Shown one piece after another: positions 20,620 through 29,853 of a stretch of 64,000 nucleotides of DNA; within the stretch, counting starts at the first letter, position 1; each line of letters starts with the position of its first letter. Source of the stretch: Saprospiraceae bacterium. Its GTDB lineage: Bacteria; Bacteroidota; Bacteroidia; Chitinophagales; Saprospiraceae. Under the pieces are notes generated by a model. That model was not told where the DNA came from. It saw nothing but the letters and a program-made list of their open reading frames with translations, and made no database searches. The position numbers and the translations under genes are program-made. The stretch covers positions 182,812-246,811 of the forward strand of contig JADJLN010000006.1 in the NCBI GenBank assembly GCA_016710115.1, given 5' to 3'.

Positions 20620-21144
20620 TTAGACCTCCAGTTCGGGATTTTTCCTGCGGATCACCAGAGAGATGATCAACGCAAAAATAAATCCGGGAAAGATCAGTCC
20701 AAATCCATACGCCAGAAGACTCTTTTTCAAATCCAGGCCAAACCCTTGTTCTTCCATCGTTTTATTGATCTGTTCAAGAGTCTCTTCATCCATATTGGCC
20801 GTAAACTTCTCCATCAGTTCCATGGTGACTTCCTTCTGTACGTCGACGAGTCCCGGATCAATAAAATTATACAGCACATACATGAATACCGTGGTGAGGA
20901 TTGTGCCGATCACCCAAACCAGAAAGGTCACTTTCAACCCCTCCTTGAATTCGATGAATCCATTCTGATATTTTCGGACAGCAAGACCTGCCATCACCAT
21001 TGTGGCACCTAAAGCCAGATACGTAAACCAGGCACCATACGTGATGAACCCGTGTACATTCATCAGATAGTAAAGCAGGGTAAGGGCGATCGCAGCCATC
21101 CCGCCGATGAGTCCATAGTTTATACTTGTCTGGTTGGTATTCAT
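20620..21144 (-). CDS. DUF4199 domain membrane protein
   Basis: 174 aa with four predicted transmembrane helices: about 11-30, 35-55, 70-92 and 143-165. Between helices 3 and 4 lies an extramembrane acidic helix (EKFTANMDEETLEQINKTME). Sequence and placement between dihydroorotase and GT2 genes match the DUF4199 family of Bacteroidota. No molecular function is known to me. Confidence 0.85.
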   Translation of the reverse strand: MNTNQTSINYGLIGGMAAIALTLLYYLMNVHGFITYGAWFTYLALGATMVMAGLAVRKYQNGFIEFKEGLKVTFLVWVIGTILTTVFMYVLYNFIDPGLVDVQKEVTMELMEKFTANMDEETLEQINKTMEEQGFGLDLKKSLLAYGFGLIFPGFIFALIISLVIRRKNPELEV

Positions 21145-21200
21145 CTGTTTTTCGTTTTAATCTGATCAAAGATAATGGCTCCGGTGAATCCGGCACAGAA

Positions 21201-22480
21201 TCAATGCAGAGACGGTGAACGAGTTGCGTGCTGATTGCCGATGACGCCATAAACCCGACCTTGCAACTGCTGACCATCCAGAGGATTATTTCGTCCTTTG
21301 GAAGCCTGGCCTGCGATCGTGAATGTCCAGAATACATCTGGCTGGAATACGGTCAGTTCAGCCACGGCGCCTTCCTCCACGGCTATGGCAGGCAACCCCA
21401 ATATCCGTCGTGGACCGTGACTCAGTTTTACCAGGAGATCATCCAAAGTCAGAATGTCGGGCACCAGATGACTGCGGCAAAGGGCGAAGGTGGTTTCAAG
21501 TCCTGTCGCACCAAAGGCGGCATACGGAAATTCGACTTCCTTCTGATCATCCTCCAACGGCACATGCTGGCTGACGATTGCATCCAGGATATGATGTTTC
21601 AATGCTTCTCGAAGATCGTGGCGATCGGATTCCGAACGCAGGGGTGGCATCAATTTAAAGCGGGTATCATAGGTCTTCACGGCATCATCCGTAAAGACCA
21701 GGTTCCATGCCGGAACAGTGGTCCCCAGATTCAGGCCATTCTCGCGAGCCTGCCGGATCATACCCAGACTTTCACCAGTGGAAATGGCATGGAGGATCAA
21801 CCGCGAATCGGCATACTCGAGCAACTGAATATTGCGATAGACCTGTACGGATTCTGCCAGAGAAGGCACCCCGCGCATACCGAGCATGGTACTGACCGGG
21901 CCTTCGTGGATCTGTCCTGGACTGCGAGGGAAGGATCCAATGGCTGATCGATCACGACTCCATTCATTGCCTTGACGTAAAGCAGACCGCGCAATAATAA
22001 GCCTGCCCTGTCAATCGGATGGCTGCCATCACTGAAGGCGACAGCCCCAGCCGAATGCATATCATACAATTCGGCGATCTCCTCTCCTTTTGCATCCCTT
22101 GAAATGGCCCCGATCGGGAGGATCTGAACCACCTGATTTGGATTGTTTTTCTGGAGATAGAGGACTTCCGATTTTGATTGGACGACCGGTTCTGTATTCG
22201 GGAATACAGCAATTCGCGTATATCCACCCCGGGCTGCAGCACGTGCAAGTGTCTGTAAATCCTCCCGTTGTTCCTGACCGGGATCCATGGTTTGTGCACC
22301 GATGTCCATCCATCCGGGAGAAACGTGCAAACCCTCTCCTTCCCAAATGTCTGCGGAACCGGCATCAATATGTTCCTCAATCCGACTGATAACCCCATTG
22401 TTGATCAGGATGTCACACTGGTGAAGATGAAGACGATGTTCAGGGTTGTGGAGTATTACTTGTCGGAGTAGCAGGTTCAT
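21201..22480 (-). CDS. dihydroorotase-like protein lacking the metal-binding His-x-His
   Basis: 426 aa after correction of one lost base near 21914 (restores AVQDQIHEGPV). The fold is that of class I dihydroorotase: GLHVSPGWMDIG, then DPGQEQREDLQTLARAAARGGYT and VFPNTEPVVQ, matching family blocks. The usual DxHxHxR at the end of the first strand is replaced by MDIGAQTMDPG, so the binuclear zinc site cannot form normally. ISTGESL replaces the later catalytic region; HAISTGES retains one His. Such degenerate PyrC-like proteins are common in Bacteroidota, where they may be structural partners of the pyrimidine pathway or have another task. Catalytic dihydroorotase activity is doubtful. Confidence 0.82.
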
Positions 22481-22489
22481 AAGCAGGCC

Positions 22490-24517
22490 TTAGGTCTTCC
22501 AGAATCGCAACAACAATGATTCAATGGTAAAAAACAGCAGGGCTAAAATTAAGCACCAGCGCCATAATACCACGCCTCGTTCTTGCTCGCCAATCCATTG
22601 CGACAGATCAGCCTGTGCGGTCTCGTCCGGGACCAGGAATCCGTTTGCCAGGATACCATCGGCATCCAGCATGTCCAGATCGGATTCCAGCCGATCAAAA
22701 TTAAAGGCTGCCGCTCCTAATTCAGTACCCTGATCATCCACAAGCTGGTATATGCCAGCCTGCTGCAGTCCATCTGCAACGCCCAGTTTTACGCGTGTGC
22801 CAATATATCGCTGAACAGGTACGATTTCTTCCTCTTCTGAACGAAGTCGAAGCAGACTTTCTGCTGTTCGACGGGCTGGCACAGTCATTTCAACCTCCTG
22901 ATCGCGGCCTATGGTGTAGGCCAGATGGTGTTGGGTTCTACCGGACAAAGCCATTTTGTACAGCATGGGGATGAATACTTCACCTGTCCGGCCAAGATCG
23001 CTGTATTCATCAGCCAGGGGAGCTGCGCTGAGAAAGAGATTCCCCATTTCCAGGGGGTAGCGGCTTATCATGGGCTGGCCATCCCGGTAGGTCATTAACA
23101 CTTCTTCGTTGACCGGAGCTGTGGAAGACAGTTTGTAGTTTCCTTTCGTCGCGGGAAGTCGCAGATTTGACCGCGCATTGGTGTACACGTCCTGGAAGAC
23201 AAAAGACCGGATATTCAGATCACTGACATCCCTGACGACCGGATCCCAACTGGCATACTGACGGGCCCCTGCCTTGACACTCAGATCGGCATAACCCGAA
23301 TGCATTTCCTGTCCACCTTTTGGAAAGACAAGGACATTTCCTCCTGCCCGGATAAACTGGTCGAGTTCGGAGATCAAACCGGAAGAAAGACTGGTCAACT
23401 CATCCAGCACGATCAGCTGAAAGTTGGCAAACTGGGCGTAATCCACCTGATTTTCCTGCTGAAACCGTGGATCAAAAGCCTGGATTCCGCGCACACTGCG
23501 CTCCAGATGAGCTGTGGGCCGGCCACTGTGGATGACCAGAATACCAATTCGCTGCCTGACCTCTGAAGTCAGAAAGTACTGGTCATCAAATTGAACTGGA
23601 AAATCAGTGATCTTGAGTGTCAGCGGCTCCCAACCGGATCGTTGTGGGATATAAACCAGGGTATCGGTAACAGTCGTCCCGGAGGGGATCGACAGTTGCC
23701 GAAGCGGTTTTTCCTGTCCGTTTTCGATCAGGGACAGTCGGACCTGTTCGACATCCTCCTTCCCGTGATTTGTCACCATCACGACCAGTGGATTGGCTTG
23801 TTGCATGATCAGAACCGGCCCTTCAAACCAGGCTGAATCGATACTTACATTCTGCTCCTGAACCGCTTGCAACGGAATCGCTGCAATCGTCATTGATGTG
23901 TCTGAAAAATCACCGATCGATGCCGTATTGCGTTGAAAATCAGAGATCAGATAGCTGTACTTTTTGCGGTTTGATTCCTGTCGCAACGTTTGCTGCTGCC
24001 GTTGGAGAACCGTTTCCAGATTGACAACCTGGGGGCCTGTTTGAATTGAAGAGATCATGTCCAGTGCCTGTTCGCGAGACAGAAGCCGTTGCTCCTGACC
24101 GGAATACAGATTGGTCATGATCTGAAACTTGTCTTCTGGGCCATACCCTTCAAGAATAGAAATTGCTTTCGATTTGGCCACCTCCAATAAGGGCACATCC
24201 TTGCTCAATGCGCCCATACTGAACGAATTATCAATATAGATCCCAACCGCTTTGGGGCCCTGTCCGGCTGCTTCGCCTCTGGGCAGAAAGGGCTGAGCAA
24301 ACGCAGCTACCAGAGCGAGGATGGCCAGAATCCGGGAGAGCAGGACCAGTAGATTACGCAAACGGGAACGCGAAGCTGTCTCTTCCTTGATCTCACGCAG
24401 GAATCGGACATTGGTAAAAAAGACGGGCTTGAACCTCCTGAAATAAAAGAGGTGGATAATGATCGGGATGGCGATCGCGAGTGCTGCAAAAAGAAAACCT
24501 GGAAATAAAAATTGCAT
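22490..24517 (-). CDS. BatA/VWA domain membrane protein
   Basis: 675 aa, intact. The N-terminus is the aerotolerance-regulator (BatA) signature: an uncleaved helix FPGFLFAALAIAIPIIIHLFYFRRFK, FTNVRFLREIKEET and a second helix LLVLLSRILAILALVAAFAQPF. A von Willebrand A-like domain follows, with a partial MIDAS in YIDNSFSMG (about residue 93). A long periplasmic middle of Ig-like and GATase1-like character (ILVIHSGRPT) follows, and a last helix closes the protein (WCLILALLFFTIESLLLRFW). It starts the operon with the dihydroorotase-like, DUF4199 and GT2 genes; 9 bp separate it from the next gene. Confidence 0.85.
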   Translation of the reverse strand: MQFLFPGFLFAALAIAIPIIIHLFYFRRFKPVFFTNVRFLREIKEETASRSRLRNLLVLLSRILAILALVAAFAQPFLPRGEAAGQGPKAVGIYIDNSFSMGALSKDVPLLEVAKSKAISILEGYGPEDKFQIMTNLYSGQEQRLLSREQALDMISSIQTGPQVVNLETVLQRQQQTLRQESNRKKYSYLISDFQRNTASIGDFSDTSMTIAAIPLQAVQEQNVSIDSAWFEGPVLIMQQANPLVVMVTNHGKEDVEQVRLSLIENGQEKPLRQLSIPSGTTVTDTLVYIPQRSGWEPLTLKITDFPVQFDDQYFLTSEVRQRIGILVIHSGRPTAHLERSVRGIQAFDPRFQQENQVDYAQFANFQLIVLDELTSLSSGLISELDQFIRAGGNVLVFPKGGQEMHSGYADLSVKAGARQYASWDPVVRDVSDLNIRSFVFQDVYTNARSNLRLPATKGNYKLSSTAPVNEEVLMTYRDGQPMISRYPLEMGNLFLSAAPLADEYSDLGRTGEVFIPMLYKMALSGRTQHHLAYTIGRDQEVEMTVPARRTAESLLRLRSEEEEIVPVQRYIGTRVKLGVADGLQQAGIYQLVDDQGTELGAAAFNFDRLESDLDMLDADGILANGFLVPDETAQADLSQWIGEQERGVVLWRWCLILALLFFTIESLLLRFWKT

Positions 24518-24735
24518 AACCTGATACTAACGCGAAGATGCGTCCATTCTTACGCAAAGAAAAGAGCAATTGTTCATCCTGCCCGGAATTCTGGACATAT
24601 AAGTCACAATCAGCACATGAAGGTCTGTGAATTCCAATGAGTAAGGCTGGAATGGCATCTTATTTGCATTGAACCGGTCGTGGGTTTGGAAGAACCCGTA
24701 AAAACCCTAAACTTACCCCGATAACCGATAAAATC

Positions 24736-24981
24736 ATGAGTGAGATCAAATCCGCAGTAAAAACCTACTTGTTGGAAGAACTCAATTTGCCCGTAAAACC
24801 GGAGGAATTGACTGATGATACCCCCCTGTTGAGCAGTCGTCTGATCGATTCCATCTCTGCACTTTTGCTTGTCGAGTTTCTGGAAAAGGAATTCAAGATC
24901 GAATTCCAGCCACATGAGGTCAACAATGACAATCTGGATTCGCTCCAACTGATCGAGCAATTTGTCCAGGGTAAGCGATAG
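24736..24981 (+). CDS. acyl/peptidyl carrier protein of the halopyrrole-type cluster
   Basis: 81 aa, a normal size for a free-standing carrier protein. The phosphopantetheine site is Ser39 in LIDSISAL, with the expected four-helix pattern and acidic surface (EELTDDTP; NNDNLDSL). It lacks the thioesterase that is fused to the carrier in the marine bmp pathway. It stands first, 6 bp before the adenylation gene, and is the predicted carrier on which proline is bound, oxidised and halogenated. The 218 bp upstream should hold the cluster promoter, but I see no clear TAnnTTTG box there. Confidence 0.9.
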   Translation: MSEIKSAVKTYLLEELNLPVKPEELTDDTPLLSSRLIDSISALLLVEFLEKEFKIEFQPHEVNNDNLDSLQLIEQFVQGKR

Positions 24982-24987
24982 AAGCAA

Positions 24988-26517
24988 ATGAGCGGTTTAC
25001 AGCGACTCATTGAAGACGCGTTCAATCGGTTTTCATCCCGGATTGCCCTGGTTAACGAAGCCAATCAGACATTGTCTTACGACGGGCTGCGACAGGGCGT
25101 TCATGCGCTGTCTGGTGTGTTGACCGGCTTCCATGCTGGTAAGGGCGGCCCAATCGCTGTGTGTATACCGAAACAGTTTGAAGCGGTTACTTCACTCTTA
25201 TCGATTGTCAGAACCGGAGCGGCATATATACCACTAGATCCGGAAGCTCCGGCGAGCAGGAATACTTATATCATCAATGACGCCCGCGTTTCTCTCGTCA
25301 TCACCACCGCGGAGCTTTCCCCCTCCCTGCACCCGCTTTTACAGGACGGGATCATTCATCCAGTGGATATATTGGGGTCCACCTATCACTTGATCCTGCT
25401 GGATTACCAGACTCCAGAGCTGCTTGATATGCCTGAGGACCTGGCGTACATTCTGTACACTTCGGGTTCTACCGGTCTGCCCAAAGGGGTCATGATCACC
25501 CATCAGAATGCGATGTGCTTTATTCAATGGGGTGTCCGTACATTTTCCCTGACCCCGGAAGATGTCGTTTCTTCCATTGCTCCATTTCATTTTGACCTCT
25601 CTGTATTTGACCTCTATGCCGGCTTGTCCAGCGGGGCAACGATTGTCCTGATCAGTCCGGCATCGGTAAAAAATCCGATGATCCTGGCTGAATTGATCGA
25701 TCGCTTTCAGATTTCTGTCTGGTATGCTACCCCGACGACAATGAAGATGATGCTTCGTTTTGGTCGGATGGATCGGTACTCGCACCAATCCCTGCGCATT
25801 GTGCTGTTTGCCGGGGAGGTGTTTCCGATGACACCATTGAATGAACTGCGCGCCCGATGGTCGCATGCTTCATTCTATAATCTGTACGGCCCGACAGAAA
25901 CCAATGTGTGCACATTCTTTACCTTGCCCGAGGAGATTGATCCGGCTCAAGAGGAACCATATCCTATCGGGACAGCCTGTTCCTATGCTTTGTGTTTTGT
26001 GGATGATGGGACACAGATATCCGATTTAGTCCCTGATATAGAAGGAGAACTTCTTGTCGCCGGAGAATCCGTGATGGGAGGGTATCTGAATTTGCCCGAG
26101 CGAAATGCCACCAGCCTCCTCCACCACCAGGGGCGGTTATGTTATCGCACCGGTGATATTGTCAGGGTCGATCAAGACCTCCAGATCCATTATCTCAGCC
26201 GCAAGGACAGGATGGTAAAACGCCACGGCTTTCGTATCGAACTGGGTGAAATCGAAGCGGGTTTGCATGATGAACCCGGGATCGCCGAAGCTGGAGTTAT
26301 TCAGCGAATGAGTGGTCCTGATTTGCAGGAATCCCGGATCATCGCTTATTACACAACGTGTGAAGGGCAATCCGGGTTGGAAGTACCCTACCTTCAATCC
26401 TTCCTGTTGGGTCATATACCGTCCTATATGTTACCTGACCAATTCATTCATCTCCTGGAAATGCCGAAAACCAGCACGCAAAAGGTGGATTATTCCGCGT
26501 TGAAAGCGATGCCTTAA
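24988..26517 (+). CDS. stand-alone adenylation enzyme, predicted L-prolyl-AMP ligase
   Basis: 509 aa, intact. ANL-superfamily motifs: A3 YTSGSTGLPKG (157-167), A4 HFDLSVFD (201-208), A5 NLYGPTET (298-305), A7 YRTGD (386-390), A8 RHGFRIELGEIE (412-423) and A10 Lys499. Aligned by eye with GrsA, the specificity residues are D203, L204, F207, Y246, L273, A275, L299, V307, C308 and K499. The spacing D203-Y246 (43) and L299-V307 (8) is identical to the template. The code differs at one site from D-L-L-Y-L-A-L-V-C-K, which I recall for PltF/RedM-type prolyl-AMP ligases. Expected reaction: ATP-dependent loading of L-proline on the carrier encoded just upstream. Confidence 0.9.
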   Translation: MSGLQRLIEDAFNRFSSRIALVNEANQTLSYDGLRQGVHALSGVLTGFHAGKGGPIAVCIPKQFEAVTSLLSIVRTGAAYIPLDPEAPASRNTYIINDARVSLVITTAELSPSLHPLLQDGIIHPVDILGSTYHLILLDYQTPELLDMPEDLAYILYTSGSTGLPKGVMITHQNAMCFIQWGVRTFSLTPEDVVSSIAPFHFDLSVFDLYAGLSSGATIVLISPASVKNPMILAELIDRFQISVWYATPTTMKMMLRFGRMDRYSHQSLRIVLFAGEVFPMTPLNELRARWSHASFYNLYGPTETNVCTFFTLPEEIDPAQEEPYPIGTACSYALCFVDDGTQISDLVPDIEGELLVAGESVMGGYLNLPERNATSLLHHQGRLCYRTGDIVRVDQDLQIHYLSRKDRMVKRHGFRIELGEIEAGLHDEPGIAEAGVIQRMSGPDLQESRIIAYYTTCEGQSGLEVPYLQSFLLGHIPSYMLPDQFIHLLEMPKTSTQKVDYSALKAMP

Positions 26518-26530
26518 CAGAGGTCCTGAC

Positions 26531-27664
26531 ATGTATTCATTCACCCCGGAACTGCATCATGTTCGCATCAGACAGGAAGTCCTGGATCTGACAGCTGATA
26601 TGCCTCGTATCGACCAGACAACGGAACTTTACCGGCCCTTATGGGAGCATCTTGGCCGGAATGGGTTACCCGGAATGGCTATCCCGGAAACATATGGAGG
26701 TCGCGGGTTTGATGCACTGACTACAGTGATTGCATTGGAAGCACTCGGTTATGGACATGCTGACAACGGGTTCAATTTTTCCGTAGCTGCCCATTTGCTC
26801 GCGTGCGTCATCCCATTGTGGTTATACGGTTCCGAAGAATTGAAGTCAGCGTATTTACCTGGGCTCTGTTCAGGCCGACTGATCGCTGCCAACGGAATGA
26901 GCGAACCGTCCTCGGGATCCGATGCATTCAGTATGAAAACCACAGCCAGATCCTGTCCAGACGGGTACTGTGTTCAAGGCTCCAAGACATTTGTCAGTAA
27001 TGGTCCCATCGCGGACACCGTTCTGCTTTATGCGGCTACCGACCCGGACAAGGGATTTCTTGGGGGTATCAGTGCATTGTGGATTGATAAAACGATACAC
27101 CCCTATTCCAGTGGTGATGAACTGGCAAAAGCAGGATTGCATCACAGCACGCTGGGCACCCTGTTTTTTGAAGACTTGATCGTGCCAACACGGTATCTCG
27201 TCGGGCAGGAAGGCCGGGGTGCGCATGTGTTCAATCGTTCCATGGAATGGGAGCGGACATGCCTGGGGGCGCTTCATATGGGAAATCTCCACCGCTTGAT
27301 TGACCGATGTGTCAAGCAGCTCAGGAGCGGTTTTCAAACCGGCATTCCCCGGGAAAGCCGACAGGTCGTGATGCATGATCTTGCATTTATTCAGACCCGG
27401 TTGGAGGCTGTACGGTTGCAGACCTATGCAGCAGCCTGGAAAATGGACCAGCAGAAACCGGCTGGCCGCGAAGCCGCAATGGCCAAGCTGGCTGTGAGTG
27501 AACTGTACAAACAGGAAAGCCAGCGCCTGGCGGAGATTTTTGCAGAAATCGGAGATCCTGACCGGGATGCCGAGCAATCTGCTCTGGATGCCGTCAGTAG
27601 TACATTGTATTCCGGCACCTCCGAAATGCAGAAAATGATCATTGCTCAATCGATGGGATTGTGA
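26531..27664 (+). CDS. acyl-CoA dehydrogenase family protein, predicted L-prolyl-carrier dehydrogenase
   Basis: 377 aa. FAD-binding acyl-CoA dehydrogenase fold: GMSEPSSGSD (122-131), SKTFVSNG (151-158) and the C-terminal GTSEMQK. At the place of the MCAD catalytic Glu (IYEGTS) there is Ser361 (LYSGTS). Instead, Glu241 in EWERTCLG sits where isovaleryl-CoA dehydrogenase and, as I recall, PltE-type prolyl dehydrogenases carry their base. Together with the proline-type adenylation gene (13 bp upstream), oxidation of prolyl-carrier to pyrrolyl-2-carboxyl-carrier is the best prediction. Confidence 0.87.
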   Translation: MYSFTPELHHVRIRQEVLDLTADMPRIDQTTELYRPLWEHLGRNGLPGMAIPETYGGRGFDALTTVIALEALGYGHADNGFNFSVAAHLLACVIPLWLYGSEELKSAYLPGLCSGRLIAANGMSEPSSGSDAFSMKTTARSCPDGYCVQGSKTFVSNGPIADTVLLYAATDPDKGFLGGISALWIDKTIHPYSSGDELAKAGLHHSTLGTLFFEDLIVPTRYLVGQEGRGAHVFNRSMEWERTCLGALHMGNLHRLIDRCVKQLRSGFQTGIPRESRQVVMHDLAFIQTRLEAVRLQTYAAAWKMDQQKPAGREAAMAKLAVSELYKQESQRLAEIFAEIGDPDRDAEQSALDAVSSTLYSGTSEMQKMIIAQSMGL

Positions 27665-27736
27665 ACCATATGAGAAAAAAGTGTGATCTGATCCTTTCGT
27701 TCCTGGAATTGTTCTTAGCCAAAAGAAACTGACAAC

Positions 27737-29086
27737 ATGAAATCCGATGTAATTATAATTGGTGGTGGACCAACCGGGTCTAGCCTGGCCACGTTCCTGG
27801 TCAGGGAGGGATTGGATGTGCTGATCCTGGAAAAAACCAAATTTCCCAGAGAGCATGTCGGTGAATCGATGTTGCCCTATTGTTACCACCTGTTTGAAGA
27901 ACTGGGTGTACTGGAAAAAATGAAGGCCCAGTTTACCCGAAAACCAGGGGTCACATTTTCAAATCCGGATGGCAGTCAGGCATCACACTGGTGCTTTGAC
28001 AAGGTGATGGAAGGGCCGGCGAGTCTGTCATTCCATGCACGACGTGCAGAATTCGACCAGATGATGCTGGATCATGCCCGGAGTGAAGGTGTCCGGGTAC
28101 AGGAGGAGACTCAGGTCGTCGATGTCGATCTCCATGCACCGGACGGCGGGGTTGAAGTACGTGCGTTGTTTCAGTCTCAGAAAGAACTCACTTTTTCCGG
28201 TCGATTTGTGGTCGATGCATCCGGTCAGGATTGTTTTCTGACCAAGAAAATAGGCAATCAGCAACGTTTTGAAAATCTGAATATCCGGCTTGCCCTGAGT
28301 GCCCATTGGCATGGATCAAACCTGACCCCATCCCTGGCGAATGGCAATATTACCGTGGTCCACTGTGGAGGTGAAAAATTGGGGTGGATCTGGATGATTC
28401 CGCTGAAAGACGATCGATTGAGTATCGGTCTGGCCATCAATATGGATTATGCACAGGCGCAGCGCAAGGAGTTGATGAAAGAACACGGTGCAAGAGGGTG
28501 GCAGACTGCCCTTTATCTTCAGGAAATACATGATGCTCCTTTGGTCCACGATATACTGAAGAATGCTACCATGTGTTGGGACGTAGTGAGCAATGGCGAC
28601 TTCTCTTACTATGCCCGCGAAAAGTTTGGGCCAAACCACGCTATTCTGGGCGATGCCGCTGCATTTCTGGACCCGATCTTTTCCAGTGGTATCTATCTGG
28701 GACTGCACAGTGCAAAGACCATCGCTCCGGGTATTGTCCAACGATTGAAGCAGCAGGATGATTCCTTGTTACGAACAGGGTATGACAGTCTCAACCGGGG
28801 TTATCAGGTGGTGGAAGAATTGATTTCTGCATTCTATGATCCCTCCGCGATCCATTTTCCTGAACTTTCCGGTTCTGCTGACCATGCATTCCAGCAGATG
28901 AAATCGTCCTATACCGTCTACCACATGTTGCTCGCCGGTGACTTTTTCAATCAGAGCGAACGCTACCTCCAGGTTATTCGGGCACTCAAAGACCCGGCTA
29001 TGATCGAAAAGTACAAACACCTGAAAGGACATGCCGCACCGGAGGATGAACTTCGTCTCTGTATGATACAGTCTGAATTGATGTAA
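27737..29086 (+). CDS. FADH2-dependent halogenase, predicted pyrrole-carrier halogenase
   Basis: 449 aa, intact. Motifs: FAD loop GGGPTG (9-14), REHVGESMLP (38-47), K69 in RKPGVTF, which fits the Lys of the family KxGxxF pattern, the hallmark WxWxIP at 217-222 (WIWMIP), and GDAAAFLDPIFSSG (305-318). WxWxIP and the Lys separate halogenases from related monooxygenases. Overall it resembles the carrier-dependent halogenases (PltA, Bmp2, CndH/CmlS class) more than tryptophan halogenases, judged by eye. It would chlorinate or brominate the pyrrolyl ring on the carrier. No flavin reductase lies in the window, so a housekeeping one must serve. Confidence 0.9.
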   Translation: MKSDVIIIGGGPTGSSLATFLVREGLDVLILEKTKFPREHVGESMLPYCYHLFEELGVLEKMKAQFTRKPGVTFSNPDGSQASHWCFDKVMEGPASLSFHARRAEFDQMMLDHARSEGVRVQEETQVVDVDLHAPDGGVEVRALFQSQKELTFSGRFVVDASGQDCFLTKKIGNQQRFENLNIRLALSAHWHGSNLTPSLANGNITVVHCGGEKLGWIWMIPLKDDRLSIGLAINMDYAQAQRKELMKEHGARGWQTALYLQEIHDAPLVHDILKNATMCWDVVSNGDFSYYAREKFGPNHAILGDAAAFLDPIFSSGIYLGLHSAKTIAPGIVQRLKQQDDSLLRTGYDSLNRGYQVVEELISAFYDPSAIHFPELSGSADHAFQQMKSSYTVYHMLLAGDFFNQSERYLQVIRALKDPAMIEKYKHLKGHAAPEDELRLCMIQSELM

Positions 29087-29816
29087 TGGAAGCTAGCAAT
29101 TACGGAACGTACTGGGATCAGTTCTACAGACAGAACTACCTCGAAAAAAAGGCGGAAAGGCCCTGTGGGATGTCCCAGTAGCGCATTCAATTGCCTTGGA
29201 TTATCCCAGATTCGGTTCGGCATTCGGTGGTCATTTGCCCATCCTGGATATCGGGTGTGGTACCGGCGAAATTGCCTGTTTCCTGGCCGACCGAGGCCAT
29301 CAGGTGATCGGGGCAGATGTAGCCAGAGAAGCCATTGAAATTGCATCCAGTCAGCACCATGACAGCGGAATTCTCTTCCGGGTTCTCGACATAACAGACA
29401 CGGTTGGTTGTCAGCAAATCGCTGTTGAATATGGTCCCGTGAATGTGTATATCCGTGGGGTGATGCATCAGATCGCCATGGATGATCTCCCGCGGTATGT
29501 GAACAATATTGCCATCCTGCTCAACGGAGAAGGGTATTTTTACATGATCGAAGTGGCTTCTGGTATTCGGGACCATTTTTTACATCATGCCGAACACTTT
29601 CACAAACTTCCAAGGGCCGTCCAGCAGATCTTCATCAGCAATCTTCCTCCCCGAGGTATTTGTGTTGAAGATGTGGCCCGATATTTTCGATCAGATCTGT
29701 TCGAAATCCTTTTTTGTGACAATACTCGCCTCGAAACCAATTTGCGGACTCCAGACGGAACGGTGATCCAGATCCCTGCTGTTCACGCACTTATACGAAC
29801 ACATAACATCTCTTAG
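29086..29816 (+). CDS. class I SAM-dependent methyltransferase
   Basis: 243 aa after correction. The start ATG overlaps the halogenase stop (TAATG), so the two are coupled. One A is missing in the seven-A run 29144-29150; restored, the N-terminus continues EKKGGKALWDVPVAHSIALDYPRF. Motif I is LDIGCGTGEIACFLADRGH, followed by VIGADVAREAIEIA. The late part (ANIAILLNGEGYF-like, HHAEHFHKLP) is not informative on substrate. As last gene of the halopyrrole-type cluster it may methylate an N, O or carboxylate of the product; this is inference. Confidence 0.85.
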
Positions 29817-29824
29817 TTATACAG

Positions 29825-29832
29825 TATCTTTA
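29825..29832 (+). promoter_or_regulatory. promoter -7 box of the small lipoprotein gene
   Basis: TATCTTTA matches TAnnTTTG except for the last base and lies 21 nt before the ATG at 29854, within the short gap after the methyltransferase gene. Confidence 0.4.
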
Positions 29833-29853
29833 CACGATTAAATCAAAACACTC

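Noticed and set aside
21228..21947. 239-codon plus-strand frame over the dihydroorotase-like gene
   Set aside because: Shadow of the minus-strand gene; it even crosses the frameshift of that gene.
26870..27889. 339-codon open frame on the minus strand over the acyl-CoA dehydrogenase gene
   Set aside because: The plus-strand protein has all family motifs; the antisense translation has none and would cross into the halogenase gene.
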